Positions 16,397-24,746 of a stretch of 64,000 nt of DNA are shown piece after piece. The notes below the pieces were generated by a model. It made no database searches, was not told the origin of the DNA, and saw only the letters and a list, made by a program, of their open reading frames with translations. The position numbers were made by a program, and so were the translations under genes. Source of the DNA: Mesorhizobium tamadayense (GTDB lineage: Bacteria > Pseudomonadota > Alphaproteobacteria > Rhizobiales > Rhizobiaceae). Positions within the stretch are counted from its first letter, which is position 1; each line of letters opens with the position of its first letter. Location of the stretch: contig NZ_RQXT01000005.1 in assembly GCF_003863365.1 (NCBI RefSeq), positions 124,001 to 188,000 of the forward strand. Reading direction: 5' to 3'.

Positions 16397-17299
16397 ATTT
16401 CGCCAGCAGCCGACATTCCGGAGCCCGGGGCCAAGTCCCGGACATGGCTTGCGCCCGCCAAGATCAATCTGGCGCTGCATGTGACCGGCCGGCGCGCCGA
16501 CGGCTACCACCTGCTCGACAGCCTTGCCGTATTCACCCGCTTCGGCGACCGGCTGCAGATCGAGCCGGCGGAGCGTGACGAATTCGCGGTGTCCGGCCCC
16601 TTCGCCGCCGATGTGGCGCTCGACGGCGGCAATCTGGTCATCAAAGCACGCGAGGCCCTGCGACGGGAAGCCGGCGCGCACCAGGCACCGCCGGTCGCCA
16701 TCCGGCTGGAAAAGAACCTGCCGATCGCTTCCGGCGTCGGCGGCGGCTCGAGCGACGCGGCGGCCGCGCTCAACGGCCTTTCGCATCTGTGGGGACTCGA
16801 TATCGAGGAGGCCGGACTGGCCCGGATCGGGCTGACGCTCGGTGCCGATCTGCCGATGTGCCTCAAGGCGAAGCCGCTGATCGCGCGCGGCGCCGGCGAT
16901 GAACTGTCGCCGCTGGCGGAATTCCCGGCGCTGGCGCTGGTTCTGGTCAACCCCGGTGTGGCGGTTTCGACGCCCGAGGTGTTCAAGGCGCTTGCCAGGC
17001 GCGACAACGAGGTGTTGCCGCCCCTGCCCAGCCGTCTGGATTTCCACACCATCCGCAATTGGCTCGAGGCGACCCGTAACGATCTTGAGCCTGCCGCGGC
17101 GACCATCCAGCCTGCCATCGGCGAAGCGCTCAAGGCGCTGAACAAAGCAGACGCCGCCTTCGCCCGCATGTCCGGCTCCGGCGCCACCTGCTTTGGCCTG
17201 TACGAGACCGGCAATGTCGCCAAGCGGGCGGCGATCGAGATCCGCGGCCGCCATCCCGGCTGGTTCGTCGCCGCGACGCGCAGCATGGAGGCTGATTGA
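16397..17299 (+). CDS. ispE: 4-diphosphocytidyl-2-C-methyl-D-erythritol kinase, apparent ATT start
   Basis: A GHMP kinase of about 300 residues in the MEP isoprenoid pathway; it phosphorylates CDP-methylerythritol. Motifs are LAPAKINLALHVTGRRADGY, the ATP loop PIASGVGGGSSDAAAAL and the C-terminal GSGATCFGLYE. No ATG, GTG or TTG exists in frame between a TTG at 16163, far too early and inside another gene, and a GTG at 16481 that would remove the substrate-binding N-terminus. An ATT at 16397 lies 9 bp after AAGGA and gives a normal length; a CTG at 16388 overlaps the upstream stop codon. The end overlaps moaB (TGATG). Confidence 0.85.
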   Translation: MSPAADIPEPGAKSRTWLAPAKINLALHVTGRRADGYHLLDSLAVFTRFGDRLQIEPAERDEFAVSGPFAADVALDGGNLVIKAREALRREAGAHQAPPVAIRLEKNLPIASGVGGGSSDAAAALNGLSHLWGLDIEEAGLARIGLTLGADLPMCLKAKPLIARGAGDELSPLAEFPALALVLVNPGVAVSTPEVFKALARRDNEVLPPLPSRLDFHTIRNWLEATRNDLEPAAATIQPAIGEALKALNKADAAFARMSGSGATCFGLYETGNVAKRAAIEIRGRHPGWFVAATRSMEAD

Positions 17300-17850
17300 T
17301 GGCCAACGAAAGCCGTCCCTTCGTTCCGGTGCGCATCGCGGTGCTGACGGTTTCCGACACGCGCAGCCTGGCCGACGACAAATCGGGGCAGACGCTGGCC
17401 GACCGCATCGTGGAGGCAGGCCATGTATTGGCCGCCCGTGACATCGTCACCGATGATCGTGAAAAGATCCGCGAAAAAGTGCTCGCCTGGTCGAAGGACG
17501 AGGCGGTGGATGTCGTCATCACCACCGGCGGCACCGGCTTCACCGGCCGCGACGTGACGCCGGAGGCGCTGGAGCCGATCTTCGAAAAGCGCATGGATGG
17601 CTTTTCGGAGGTCTTCCATCGCATCTCCTACGACAAGATCGGTACCTCGACGATCCAGAGCCGGGCGACCGGCGGCGTCGTCAACGCCACCTTCGTCTTC
17701 GTGCTGCCGGGTTCGCCCGGCGCCTGCAAGGACGCCTGGGACGGCATCATCAAGGCCCAGCTCGACTACCGGCACATGCCCTGCAACTTCGTCGAGATCA
17801 TGCCGCGGCTGGACGAGCATCTGCGGCGCGGCGGCAAGCCTGCCTCGTAA
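17299..17850 (+). CDS. moaB: Molybdenum cofactor biosynthesis protein B
   Basis: A 183-residue MoaB/MogA-fold protein that binds molybdopterin and adenylylates it before molybdenum insertion. Signature blocks are VVITTGGTGFTGRDVTPEAL and FVLPGSPGACKDAW. The start ATG 17299 overlaps the ispE stop; a TTG at 17296 is also possible. It closes the plus-strand run from ispE. No other molybdenum genes are in the window. A hairpin without U-run (AATGGCGC/GCGCCATT, 17893-17921) lies downstream. Confidence 0.92.
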   Translation: MANESRPFVPVRIAVLTVSDTRSLADDKSGQTLADRIVEAGHVLAARDIVTDDREKIREKVLAWSKDEAVDVVITTGGTGFTGRDVTPEALEPIFEKRMDGFSEVFHRISYDKIGTSTIQSRATGGVVNATFVFVLPGSPGACKDAWDGIIKAQLDYRHMPCNFVEIMPRLDEHLRRGGKPAS

Positions 17851-17973
17851 AGCATAGGCAAAGCATCCGATCGGCATCCGGTTTGCAGGCGCAATGGCGC
17901 ACTCGCCTTCGAGGCGCCATTCCGAAGCCGACGCCGGCAAAGTACCTTGTGCGAGGAAACAAGGGACAATGCC

Positions 17974-18399
17974 ATGACCGTTCACGGCGGCGGATGCCAT
18001 TGCGGCAACATCCGCCTGAGCTTCTCCAGCGCTCTCGATCCTGCCGGAATGGAAATCCGCGCCTGCCAGTGCTCGTTCTGCACCCGGCACGGGTCGCGTG
18101 CCGCCGCCGATCCGGACGGGAAGCTGGTCGTCTCAGTCAAAGACAGGGCGCGATTGCAAATCTACCGCTTCGGCCTGCGCACCGCCGACTATCTCATCTG
18201 CCGTGAATGCGGCGTCTATGTCGCCGCGATCGCCGGCAATGGCGCCGACGCCATGGCGATTGTCATCGTCAACGCGCTCGACGATCGCGAGCAATTCTCC
18301 CGCGAGCCGATCCCAGTCCGCTACGACGCCGAAAGCCGCGAGCGGCGGGTTACCAGGCGCCGCAGCGCCTGGATGCCGGTCGAGATCCAGGGGATTTGA
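17974..18399 (+). CDS. GFA/CENP-V domain protein (zinc-binding)
   Basis: A 141-residue protein of the glutathione-dependent formaldehyde-activating enzyme-like family. It shows the Cys pattern GGCHCGNIRLSF, ACQCSFCTRHG and LICRECGVYVA, expected to bind one or two zinc ions. The ATG 17974 has GGGA at a good distance; an upstream TTG at 17947 is less likely. True formaldehyde-activating function is not implied; most family members are uncharacterised. It is convergent with the oxygenase gene, 15 bp away. Confidence 0.85.
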   Translation: MTVHGGGCHCGNIRLSFSSALDPAGMEIRACQCSFCTRHGSRAAADPDGKLVVSVKDRARLQIYRFGLRTADYLICRECGVYVAAIAGNGADAMAIVIVNALDDREQFSREPIPVRYDAESRERRVTRRRSAWMPVEIQGI

Positions 18400-18414
18400 C
18401 CGGCCGGGTCCGGC

Positions 18415-19389
18415 TCAGCGGATGACAGGCTCGCCATGGAAGCGGCGGCGCGACGGCCGCGAGACGCCGAAGCCGACTTCCATCATCAGCCGCGGCGAGC
18501 GCGCCGGCACGGTGCCCATGTGGAAGCCGAACGGATCCTCGACGAAGCCGAGACCCGCTTCGCCCGTCAGCGTGACGGCGCTTTGCTGGCCATAGACGCT
18601 GAGCACCTCTTCCGCCGAATGGCCGACCAGAAGCGTCAGCTGATGCTTGAGCGCGCGCCGCCTGTGGCTGCCGCGGACATAGACATGCGGACCGGCGCCT
18701 GTGTCGACCGGCGCCAGATAGAAGAAGAACTTCAGCATGCGCCAGTCGTCGAGGTCGAAATGATATTTGCCGAGCGAGGCGAGGTTCTTGTCGGCGTCTG
18801 AGGCCTTGCCGGTCGGGAAGCTCCACCAGACGCGCGTGGTGATCAGCTTGGCCTGGCCGCCGAGATAATGCCGGGCGACGTCGAGAAGCAGCGGATCATT
18901 CTGGATGGCAAGCGCCGCCGGGCAATCGAGGATGCGCTCGAAATAGTGCCCGCTGAGCAGCGAGCGGCCAAAGCGCTTTTCCGCCTCGTCATGCTCGTCC
19001 GGCATGAATTCGAGACGGCGGTCGAAATTGCCGAAACAGGGCGTGCGCTGCGCGAAAGCGGCGATCTCTCCGTGGATCGCGGGCGGCAGCATGAGGCCCG
19101 AAAACAGTCCATCGGAACGCAACGCCTCAACCACCGCCTTGCGATCGACGCCGGTGAACATCGTCTCAGCCGCATTGTCGAGCGGACGGGCACGTTTGGC
19201 GCCCAGCCAGTGCATGCGGCGTCCGGGCATGGTACGCGCCAGCATGAACATCGGCAGCCAGGCCGGGTTCTCACGAAGGTCCGTCATGTAGGTCGGGATG
19301 CGCACCGCGATGCGGCGGAGCAGGCTGCCGTTGCGGGCAATGGCCTCCAGACTGGGAGTGCCGGATTTTTCAGACGTAGCAGGATTCAT
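18415..19389 (-). CDS. Putative Fe(II)/2-oxoglutarate oxygenase (PhyH-like)
   Basis: A 324-residue protein. HFDLDDWRMLKFFFYLAP gives the H-x-D metal pair of the phytanoyl-CoA dioxygenase fold, HVYVRGSHRRR follows, and a late FGFHMGTVP with SPRLMMEVGFG could supply the distal His and the 2-oxoglutarate-binding Arg. The family call is from these motifs; the substrate is unknown. The start ATG 19389 has GAGGAA just upstream. A promoter with TTGCAC and 17-bp spacer lies upstream, with a palindrome across its -35 box. It reads away from the glycosyltransferase gene, which is on the same strand. Confidence 0.68.
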   Translation of the reverse strand: MNPATSEKSGTPSLEAIARNGSLLRRIAVRIPTYMTDLRENPAWLPMFMLARTMPGRRMHWLGAKRARPLDNAAETMFTGVDRKAVVEALRSDGLFSGLMLPPAIHGEIAAFAQRTPCFGNFDRRLEFMPDEHDEAEKRFGRSLLSGHYFERILDCPAALAIQNDPLLLDVARHYLGGQAKLITTRVWWSFPTGKASDADKNLASLGKYHFDLDDWRMLKFFFYLAPVDTGAGPHVYVRGSHRRRALKHQLTLLVGHSAEEVLSVYGQQSAVTLTGEAGLGFVEDPFGFHMGTVPARSPRLMMEVGFGVSRPSRRRFHGEPVIR

Positions 19390-19479
19390 CGGGTTCCTCA
19401 GATATGCGCGGCAGCCGACGAACCGTGAGTCGCTTACCGCTCTGGCATTACCCAAACCCGATTGTCCCGCGTCAAAGGA

Positions 19480-19515
19480 ATGCTAACTTCGCGGCAAATT
19501 TTGTGCAATGCACAA
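19480..19515 (-). promoter_or_regulatory. Promoter and palindromic operator of the oxygenase gene
   Basis: On the minus strand TTGCAC (19503-19508) and TAGCAT (19480-19485) are separated by 17 bp and precede the gene starting at 19389. The -35 box lies within TTGTGCAATGCACAA (19501-19515), a palindrome of 7-bp arms about a central base, placed to bind a dimeric regulator. The 188-bp spacer 19390-19577 has no other feature. Confidence 0.55.
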
Positions 19516-19577
19516 TTAAATTCGCCTTATATAAAAAGTGCAGCGCCGGCTCTCGTCCACCAGCGAGGACGAATAGG

Positions 19578-20081
19578 TTACTTCGGCGGCGCGACCCAGA
19601 TTTCCGCGTTCAGCTTTCTGGTCGCCAGCCCGCGTGCAAGGGCTTCGGCGCTGCGCGCGCATTTCGCGAGCGCCGCGGCCTGTCGCTTGCTGATGACAAG
19701 GCCTTCAGCCAGCGCCCGGTTGCCTGAAAAGACCCGGGCCAGGAACGGCGTGCGGTTGGCGCGGGCGCGTGCGAAGCGCGCGGGCATGGTCTGCCTTGCC
19801 GTGTGGGCGACGACCTCATCAATCCAGCCCTCGGCCAGCCGCGCGCCGGGCTCGAGGAACAGCAGCCAGTCGCCCTTGGCCTGGCCGATACCGGCAGCGA
19901 TGCTGCCGGCCACATAATGGCAGCCGGCATGTTCGGCGACGCGATGCGTCTGGTCGGTCGAACCGGCGTCGCAAACGATGACGTCGCGCACCACGCCTTC
20001 GACCGCGCCGCTGATCAGCGAGGCGAGCGTGCGGGCAAGACCCTCTTCGTCGTTCCTGGTCTCGATGAGAACGCTGAGCAT
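19578..20081 (-). CDS. Glycosyltransferase family 2-like protein
   Basis: A 167-residue GT-A type protein. It opens MLSVLIETRNDEEGLARTL, then VRDVIVCDAGSTDQTHRVA, the usual nucleotide-sugar-binding start, and GDWLLFLEPGARLAEGWI, a variant of the D-x-D region. It is shorter than most glycosyltransferases and may act with a partner. The start at ATG 20081 fits the fold, but its Shine-Dalgarno (GGGA) is almost touching the ATG. An open frame continues upstream but is antisense to the radical SAM gene and is not coding. Confidence 0.75.
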   Translation of the reverse strand: MLSVLIETRNDEEGLARTLASLISGAVEGVVRDVIVCDAGSTDQTHRVAEHAGCHYVAGSIAAGIGQAKGDWLLFLEPGARLAEGWIDEVVAHTARQTMPARFARARANRTPFLARVFSGNRALAEGLVISKRQAAALAKCARSAEALARGLATRKLNAEIWVAPPK

Positions 20082-20231
20082 TCCCAGCCGAATACCGGAA
20101 AGCGCGGCGCCGCGCCAGTTTGCGCATTCCAATCGAAAAAGTTCTTGCTTTGTTCTCATCGGCAAAATAGGAATAGTTTCATGAACAGAGCGATTCGACA
20201 GTCTGCCGACAGTCCTTGGGAGAGGGCGAAA

Positions 20232-21386
20232 ATGGAACAGATCGTGCGCGCCGACATTGCCGCTTTCGGAGCAGGCAGAGCCGAAATGGCAAACGCGATG
20301 CTGGAACAGAGCGGTATGCGCGTGCGCCCCGAACGCAATCGCGGACGCTCGGCCGGCATCAATCCGTCCGGCCGGTTCGAGCGGGTCAGCCGGCATGTGT
20401 TCGACGATGGCTGGAATTCGCTGGAGGAACTGCCGCCGTTCAAGACGGAGGTGCAGGTCGAAAAGCCGCGCACTATAATCACCCGCAACGAATCGCCGGA
20501 CATTTCCTTCGACCGTTCGATCAATCCCTATCGTGGCTGCGAGCATGGCTGCGTCTACTGCTTCGCCAGGCCGACGCATGCCTTCATGGGCCTGTCGCCG
20601 GGGCTCGATTTCGAATCGAAGCTCTTTGCCAAACCGGACGCTGCGCGGATGCTGGACAGGGAATTGTCGAAGCCCGGCTACCAGCCGCGCACCATCGCCA
20701 TCGGAACCAACACCGACCCCTACCAGCCGATCGAGAAGCAGTACCGGATCATGCGCGAGATCCTGGAGGTGCTGGAGGCGCGCGGCCATCCGGTCGGCAT
20801 CGTCACCAAGTCGGCGCTGGTGACGCGCGACATCGACATATTGTCGCGCATGGCCGAGCGCGGCCTCGCCAAGGTGGCGCTTTCGGTGACGACGCTCGAC
20901 CGCATGCTGGCGCGCACCATGGAGCCGCGAGCCTCGACGCCGACGAAGCGGCTGGAGGCGATAAGGCAGCTTTCGGACGCCGGCATCCCTGCCTCGGTGA
21001 TGGTGGCGCCGATCGTCCCTGGCCTCACCGATCCGGAGCTGGAGCGCATCCTCGATTCGGCGCGCGCCGCCGGCGCCAGGGAGGCGGGCTATGTCGTGCT
21101 GCGCCTGCCGCTCGAAGTGGCGCCGATCTTCAAGGACTGGCTGCTGCGTCATTATCCGGATCGCTACCGGCATGTGATGTCGCTGATCCGCTCGATGCGC
21201 GACGGCAAGGATTACGATTCGGAATGGGGCAAGCGCATGAAAGGCGCCGGTCCTTATGCCTGGCAGATCGGCCGTCGCTTCGAGATCGCCGCCAAGCGGC
21301 TCGGCCTCAATGCCGAGCGGCGGCAGCTTCGCACCGACCAATTCGTCGCAGGCTCTGGCGGCGGCGAACAGTTGATGCTGCTTTAA
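20232..21386 (+). CDS. Radical SAM protein, PA0069/SplB-like family
   Basis: A 384-residue protein with the radical SAM cluster motif CEHGCVYC in YRGCEHGCVYCFARPTHAF, and conserved KPRTIITRNESPDISFDRS before it. The family (PA0069) is related to spore photoproduct lyase-like radical SAM proteins and is widespread in proteobacteria without a known reaction. Start: ATG 20232 has GAGGG about 7 bp upstream; an ATG at 20181 would add 17 residues. A GC hairpin follows the stop at 21391-21416. The neighbour downstream is rnhB. Confidence 0.88.
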   Translation: MEQIVRADIAAFGAGRAEMANAMLEQSGMRVRPERNRGRSAGINPSGRFERVSRHVFDDGWNSLEELPPFKTEVQVEKPRTIITRNESPDISFDRSINPYRGCEHGCVYCFARPTHAFMGLSPGLDFESKLFAKPDAARMLDRELSKPGYQPRTIAIGTNTDPYQPIEKQYRIMREILEVLEARGHPVGIVTKSALVTRDIDILSRMAERGLAKVALSVTTLDRMLARTMEPRASTPTKRLEAIRQLSDAGIPASVMVAPIVPGLTDPELERILDSARAAGAREAGYVVLRLPLEVAPIFKDWLLRHYPDRYRHVMSLIRSMRDGKDYDSEWGKRMKGAGPYAWQIGRRFEIAAKRLGLNAERRQLRTDQFVAGSGGGEQLMLL

Positions 21387-21390
21387 AGAC

Positions 21391-21416
21391 GGTGCCGGCC
21401 AGCAAAGGCCGGCACC
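21391..21416 (+). terminator. GC-rich hairpin after the radical SAM gene
   Basis: A perfect 10-bp stem GGTGCCGGCC / GGCCGGCACC with a 6-nt loop, 4 bp after the stop. No T-run follows, so it may act as a weak terminator or mRNA stabiliser. Confidence 0.5.
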
Positions 21417-21460
21417 GAGCAACTTGGGAGACACAGTTTTCTGCCCGGATTGCGACCCGC

Positions 21461-21523
21461 TAAGTATTTGCTTTTACGCTATTTCGAACGGAGAACCGCT
21501 GCGCACCTTTCCTGGAATTGCTC
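21461..21523. repeat. Palindromic repeat family A, diverged copy
   Basis: TTTTACGCTATTTCGAACGGA, centre GAACCGCTGCGCAC, then TTTCCTGGAATTGCT. The right arm matches the other copies while the left arm has decayed (TATTTCGAAC for AATTCCGGAC). It lies in the 254-bp spacer before rnhB. Confidence 0.75.
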
Positions 21524-21640
21524 AAGAATCCCGTCCGGCCACTGTCCCCCGGCCGTGAGACGGTGCCCTCCCGGTCCGACGCCCCATCCGACCCGGAGGG
21601 ACTTGCGGAGAATCGGAGCCGATGCGAACCTCGCCGCACC

Positions 21641-22336
21641 ATGGCTCGCGCGCGTTCCGATTCTCCGCTTCTCTTTGAAATGGTCGAGAAGCCCGACTTC
21701 TCCGTCGAGACGAAGGCGATGGCCGACGGGCTGTGGCCCGTCGCCGGGATGGATGAAGCAGGCCGCGGGCCGCTCGCCGGCCCGGTTGTGGCGGCGGCGG
21801 TAGTGCTCAACCCCGCCAACATCCCGGAGGGCCTGGATGATTCCAAGCGACTCACCCATTTGCAGCGCGAGGCGCTGTTCGTCAAAATCCTGGGCTCGGC
21901 GCTCAGCGTCTCGATGGCGTCGATCAGCGCCGAAGGCATCGATAACAGCAACATTCTGAAAGCCAGCCTGGAAGCGATGCGCCGTGCTGCCGCCGGCCTG
22001 TCGCTGCAGCCGAAACTGGCCTTGGCCGATGGCCGCGACGTGCCGCCTGGGCTCGCCTGCGAGGGCCGCGCGCTGATCAAGGGCGACCAGCGCTCGCAAT
22101 CTATCGCCGCCGCCTCCATCGTCGCCAAGGTGATGCGCGACCGCATGATGAGCGGCTGCGGCGGCCATCACGAGCATTACGGCTTCGAGGTGCATATGGG
22201 CTACGCGACGGTCCGGCACCGCACCGCGATCGAGGCCCATGGGCCGGTGGCCCGATTGCACCGGGCGTCATTTGCGCCGTTCCGATTGGGTGGCGTCGAG
22301 GTGGAAGAGGAAGAGAGTTTCGCAGGATTGGAATAA
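21641..22336 (+). CDS. rnhB: Ribonuclease HII
   Basis: A 231-residue RNase HII that cuts RNA in RNA-DNA hybrids and single ribonucleotides in DNA. The metal-binding start of the domain is [16 protein letters not shown] (Asp38, Glu39), followed by GLDDSKRLT and ALADGRDVP, then [14 protein letters not shown] and the late [13 protein letters not shown]. The ATG 21641 gives the usual short N-terminal extension. The stretch [16 protein letters not shown] replaces the usual shorter loop before YGFE. It is single, ending 80 bp before a bidirectional terminator. Confidence 0.93.
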   Translation: MARARSDSPLLFEMVEKPDFSVETKAMADGLWPVAGMDEAGRGPLAGPVVAAAVVLNPANIPEGLDDSKRLTHLQREALFVKILGSALSVSMASISAEGIDNSNILKASLEAMRRAAAGLSLQPKLALADGRDVPPGLACEGRALIKGDQRSQSIAAASIVAKVMRDRMMSGCGGHHEHYGFEVHMGYATVRHRTAIEAHGPVARLHRASFAPFRLGGVEVEEEESFAGLE

Positions 22337-22357
22337 GGCGCGGCCTTGGGGACGGCT

Positions 22358-22380
22358 GATCTCCCCCACAAGGGGGAGAT
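22358..22380. repeat. RIME-like palindrome downstream of rnhB
   Basis: GATCTCCCCC ACA AGGGGGAGAT, the same core as the ends of the element inside glyS. It is followed by a degenerate remainder up to about 22410. Confidence 0.7.
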
Positions 22381-22415
22381 TGAAAGCTTCGGCGCCTTGC
22401 TCCCCCTGACCCAAC

Positions 22416-22448
22416 AAAAAAGCCGCCGGGTTGCCCAGGCGGCTTTTT
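22416..22448. terminator. Bidirectional terminator between rnhB and the atp operon
   Basis: AAAAAAGCCGCC and GGCGGCTTTTT form an 11-bp stem with a 10-nt loop, with runs of A and T on the two sides. It ends the atp operon on the minus strand and rnhB on the plus strand. Confidence 0.92.
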
Positions 22449-22470
22449 GATTCCGTAACTGCGAAACTCG

Positions 22471-22962
22471 TCAGTTCAGCTTGGCCTTCACGTCCTGCAG
22501 CGCCGACTTGAACAGGTCCGCGCCGGCCTTGGCGTCGACCTTGGCGGCAAGCAGCGCGCGGGCGGCTTCGACGGCGATGTCGACGGCGCTGGCGCGCACC
22601 TCGCCGATCGCTTCGCGCTCGGCCTGGCTGATCTTCTGCTCGGCAAGTGCGGTGCGCCGGGCGACATAGTCCTCTGTTCTCTTGTGCGCCTCGGAGGCAA
22701 GGAGCTCGGCCTCGCGCTTGGCGGCGGCGACGATGTCGGCGGCCTCCTTCTCGGCTTCCTTGCGCTTCTGCTGGTATTGGCCGAGCAGTTGCTGGGCCTC
22801 CTCACGCAGCCGGCGCGCTTCCTCGAGCTCGCTGCTGATCTTGGCCGCGCGGGCGTCCAGCGACTTGGCGAGCATGCCCGGCACCTTCAGATAGATGACG
22901 GCGCCGAGGAAGATGATCAGGGCAATGGTGGCCCAGATCGTGGCAAGTGATGTGGCGTCCAT
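22471..22962 (-). CDS. atpF: ATP synthase F0 subunit b
   Basis: A 163-residue stator subunit: an N-terminal membrane helix (IWATIALIIFLGAVIYLKV) followed by a long charged helix (SSELEEARRLREEAQQLL and on) that forms a right-handed coiled coil with b'. It links the F0 ring-side subunit a to F1. GAGGAG lies upstream of ATG 22962. It is the last gene of the F0 operon, 10 bp after the b' gene, and is followed by the terminator. The F1 genes are not in this window, as usual in alphaproteobacteria where F0 and F1 operons are separate. Confidence 0.95.
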   Translation of the reverse strand: MDATSLATIWATIALIIFLGAVIYLKVPGMLAKSLDARAAKISSELEEARRLREEAQQLLGQYQQKRKEAEKEAADIVAAAKREAELLASEAHKRTEDYVARRTALAEQKISQAEREAIGEVRASAVDIAVEAARALLAAKVDAKAGADLFKSALQDVKAKLN

Positions 22963-22972
22963 GATGCGCTCC

Positions 22973-23554
22973 TCACCGGCTCGCGGATTTGACCGCGGCC
23001 GAAATCTCGGCCTTATCGGTCTTGCCGCCGACCAGCGCCTCGACGATGGCCGACGTGGTGTCCTCGGCGATCGTGCCGACTTCCTTCATCGCCTTGGCCT
23101 TGATCGAGGCGATGCTCGCCTCGGCCTCGCCGAGCTTCTTGTCGAGTTCCGCCTCGAGCTTCTTGCGCGTGCTTTCGGCTTCGGTCTTGGCGGCGTCGCT
23201 CGCCTGCTGGCCGATCGTGTTGGCGCGCGACTTGGCTTCCGACAGTTCCTGCTCATAGGCGGCAACAGCCGCGTCGGCCTCGCCCTTCAGCCTCGCGGCG
23301 TGGTCGAGATCCTGGGTGATGCGATCGTTGCGGACATCGATGATACCGCCAACGCGCGGCATCACAACCCGCTTCAGGAACAGATAGAAGAGCCCGAAGG
23401 TGATGACGAGCCACAGAATCTGCGACGGGAAGGTCTCGGCATTGAACGGCGGGAACGTTTCATGCCCCTCAGCAGGCACGGCGGTGCCCGCATGCGTATC
23501 GCCTTCGGCCGCGGCCGGCGCGGTTTCTTGCGCAAAGGCAGATGTCACGAACAT
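22973..23554 (-). CDS. atpX: ATP synthase F0 subunit b' (second b-type)
   Basis: A 193-residue b' subunit with an Ala/Pro-rich N-terminal segment (MFVTSAFAQETAPAAAEG), a membrane helix (ILWLVITFGLFYLFLKRVV) and a long amphipathic helix. The presence of b and b' as a pair is typical of photosynthetic and other alphaproteobacteria. The first residues ending FAQE resemble a cleavable leader. It sits between the c-subunit gene and atpF; a 9-bp hairpin lies in the 59-bp gap behind atpE. Confidence 0.93.
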   Translation of the reverse strand: MFVTSAFAQETAPAAAEGDTHAGTAVPAEGHETFPPFNAETFPSQILWLVITFGLFYLFLKRVVMPRVGGIIDVRNDRITQDLDHAARLKGEADAAVAAYEQELSEAKSRANTIGQQASDAAKTEAESTRKKLEAELDKKLGEAEASIASIKAKAMKEVGTIAEDTTSAIVEALVGGKTDKAEISAAVKSASR

Positions 23555-23573
23555 CTCATTCCCCTGTCCATAC

Positions 23574-23594
23574 GGGGCCGCACCATGCGGCCCC
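23574..23594 (-). promoter_or_regulatory. Intercistronic hairpin between atpE and the b' gene
   Basis: A perfect 9-bp stem GGGGCCGCA / TGCGGCCCC with a 3-nt loop, with no U-run. Its place right after the c-subunit gene suits a structure that protects the atpE message, since many c subunits are needed per complex. Confidence 0.6.
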
Positions 23595-23613
23595 TTTCGT
23601 TAACGCGTGCTTT

Positions 23614-23838
23614 TTACTTGAAGACCAGCAGCAGCGCGATGAGGAGCGAGAAGATGCCCAGAGCTTCGGTCACGGCGAAGCCGAAGATCAGGCGGCCGAA
23701 CTGCCCGTCTGCAGCCGACGGATTGCGCAGGGCGCCCGAGAGATAGCTGCCGAAGATGTTGCCGAGGCCGATGCCCGCGCCGCCCATGCCGATGCAGGCG
23801 ATACCAGCGCCGATAGCAGCTGCTGCAGTTGCGTCCAT
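23614..23838 (-). CDS. atpE: ATP synthase F0 subunit c
   Basis: A 74-residue hairpin of two membrane helices. The glycine-rich first helix is [18 protein letters not shown]; the polar loop is RNPSAADGQ; the ion-carrying Glu is residue 58 in [13 protein letters not shown]. It forms the rotating proton ring. The Glu context without the Na-binding pattern suggests protons. It lies third in the operon, with an 81-bp gap after atpB and a hairpin after its stop. Confidence 0.96.
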   Translation of the reverse strand: MDATAAAAIGAGIACIGMGGAGIGLGNIFGSYLSGALRNPSAADGQFGRLIFGFAVTEALGIFSLLIALLLVFK

Positions 23839-23919
23839 TTCAAAACTCCTGTGGTTTTTCGTAGTCGTTGCGGTTGGTACGTTGGGTAATGCTGGCGCCG
23901 GGGCGCCGGTGAAAATCGA

Positions 23920-24681
23920 TCAGTGGCTCGGGTGCAGAGCGTCGTTCAGATACATGCAGGTCAGCACCGCGAAGACATAGGCTTGCAGGAAGGCCACCAG
24001 CAGTTCCAGCGCCGTCAGTGCGACCGCCATGGCGAGCGGCAGGACCGAGCCGGCGATGCCGACGGCGCCCAGCGCGCTGAGGCTGACGACGAAGCCCGAA
24101 AACACCTTCAGCGTGATGTGGCCGGCCAGCATGTTGGCGAAAAGACGAACCGAGAGGCTGACGGGACGCGAGACGAAGGAAATGACTTCGATCGCCACCA
24201 CCAGCGGCAGAAGATAGACCGGCACGCCATGCGGCACGAACAGCTTGAGGAAGCCGAAGCCGTGCTTGGCGAAGCCGTAGACGACGACGGTGCCGATGAC
24301 CAGCGCGGCCAGCGTGAAGGTGACGATGATGTGGCTGGTGACGGTGAAGAAATAGGGGAACAGGCCGATGAGGTTGGCGACAAGCACGAACATGAACAGC
24401 GAGAACACCAGGGGGAAGAACTGCATCCCCTGCTTGCCCGCCGCGTCGCGCAGCATGTTGCCGACGAACTCGTAGGCCATTTCCGACATCGACTGCAGGC
24501 GGCCCGGGACGAGGGCGCGGCTGGCGGTGCTCATGTAGAGGAAAGCGGAAGCGACGACGATCGTCACAACCATGAACAGAGAGGAGTTGGTGAAAGAGAC
24601 GTCGTAGCCGCCGATATGAAGTGGGATGATCGGATGGATCTGGAACTGGTGGATCGGATCGACCTTGTCAGCAGCAGCCAC
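23920..24681 (-). CDS. atpB: ATP synthase F0 subunit a
   Basis: A 253-residue membrane protein with the proton half-channels facing the c ring. The essential Arg lies in [17 protein letters not shown], and the C-terminal helix region [20 protein letters not shown] carries the Gln typical of the family. About five membrane segments are visible. The start ATG 24681 gives the usual N-terminus ([18 protein letters not shown]). It is the second gene of the operon, 65 bp after atpI. Confidence 0.96.
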   Translation of the reverse strand: MAAADKVDPIHQFQIHPIIPLHIGGYDVSFTNSSLFMVVTIVVASAFLYMSTASRALVPGRLQSMSEMAYEFVGNMLRDAAGKQGMQFFPLVFSLFMFVLVANLIGLFPYFFTVTSHIIVTFTLAALVIGTVVVYGFAKHGFGFLKLFVPHGVPVYLLPLVVAIEVISFVSRPVSLSVRLFANMLAGHITLKVFSGFVVSLSALGAVGIAGSVLPLAMAVALTALELLVAFLQAYVFAVLTCMYLNDALHPSH

Positions 24682-24746
24682 TTTAAATCCCCGTCAAAGC
24701 CACAACCGGCTTCTTAAGTTTCCTTCGCGCCTTGCGGCGCCTCACT

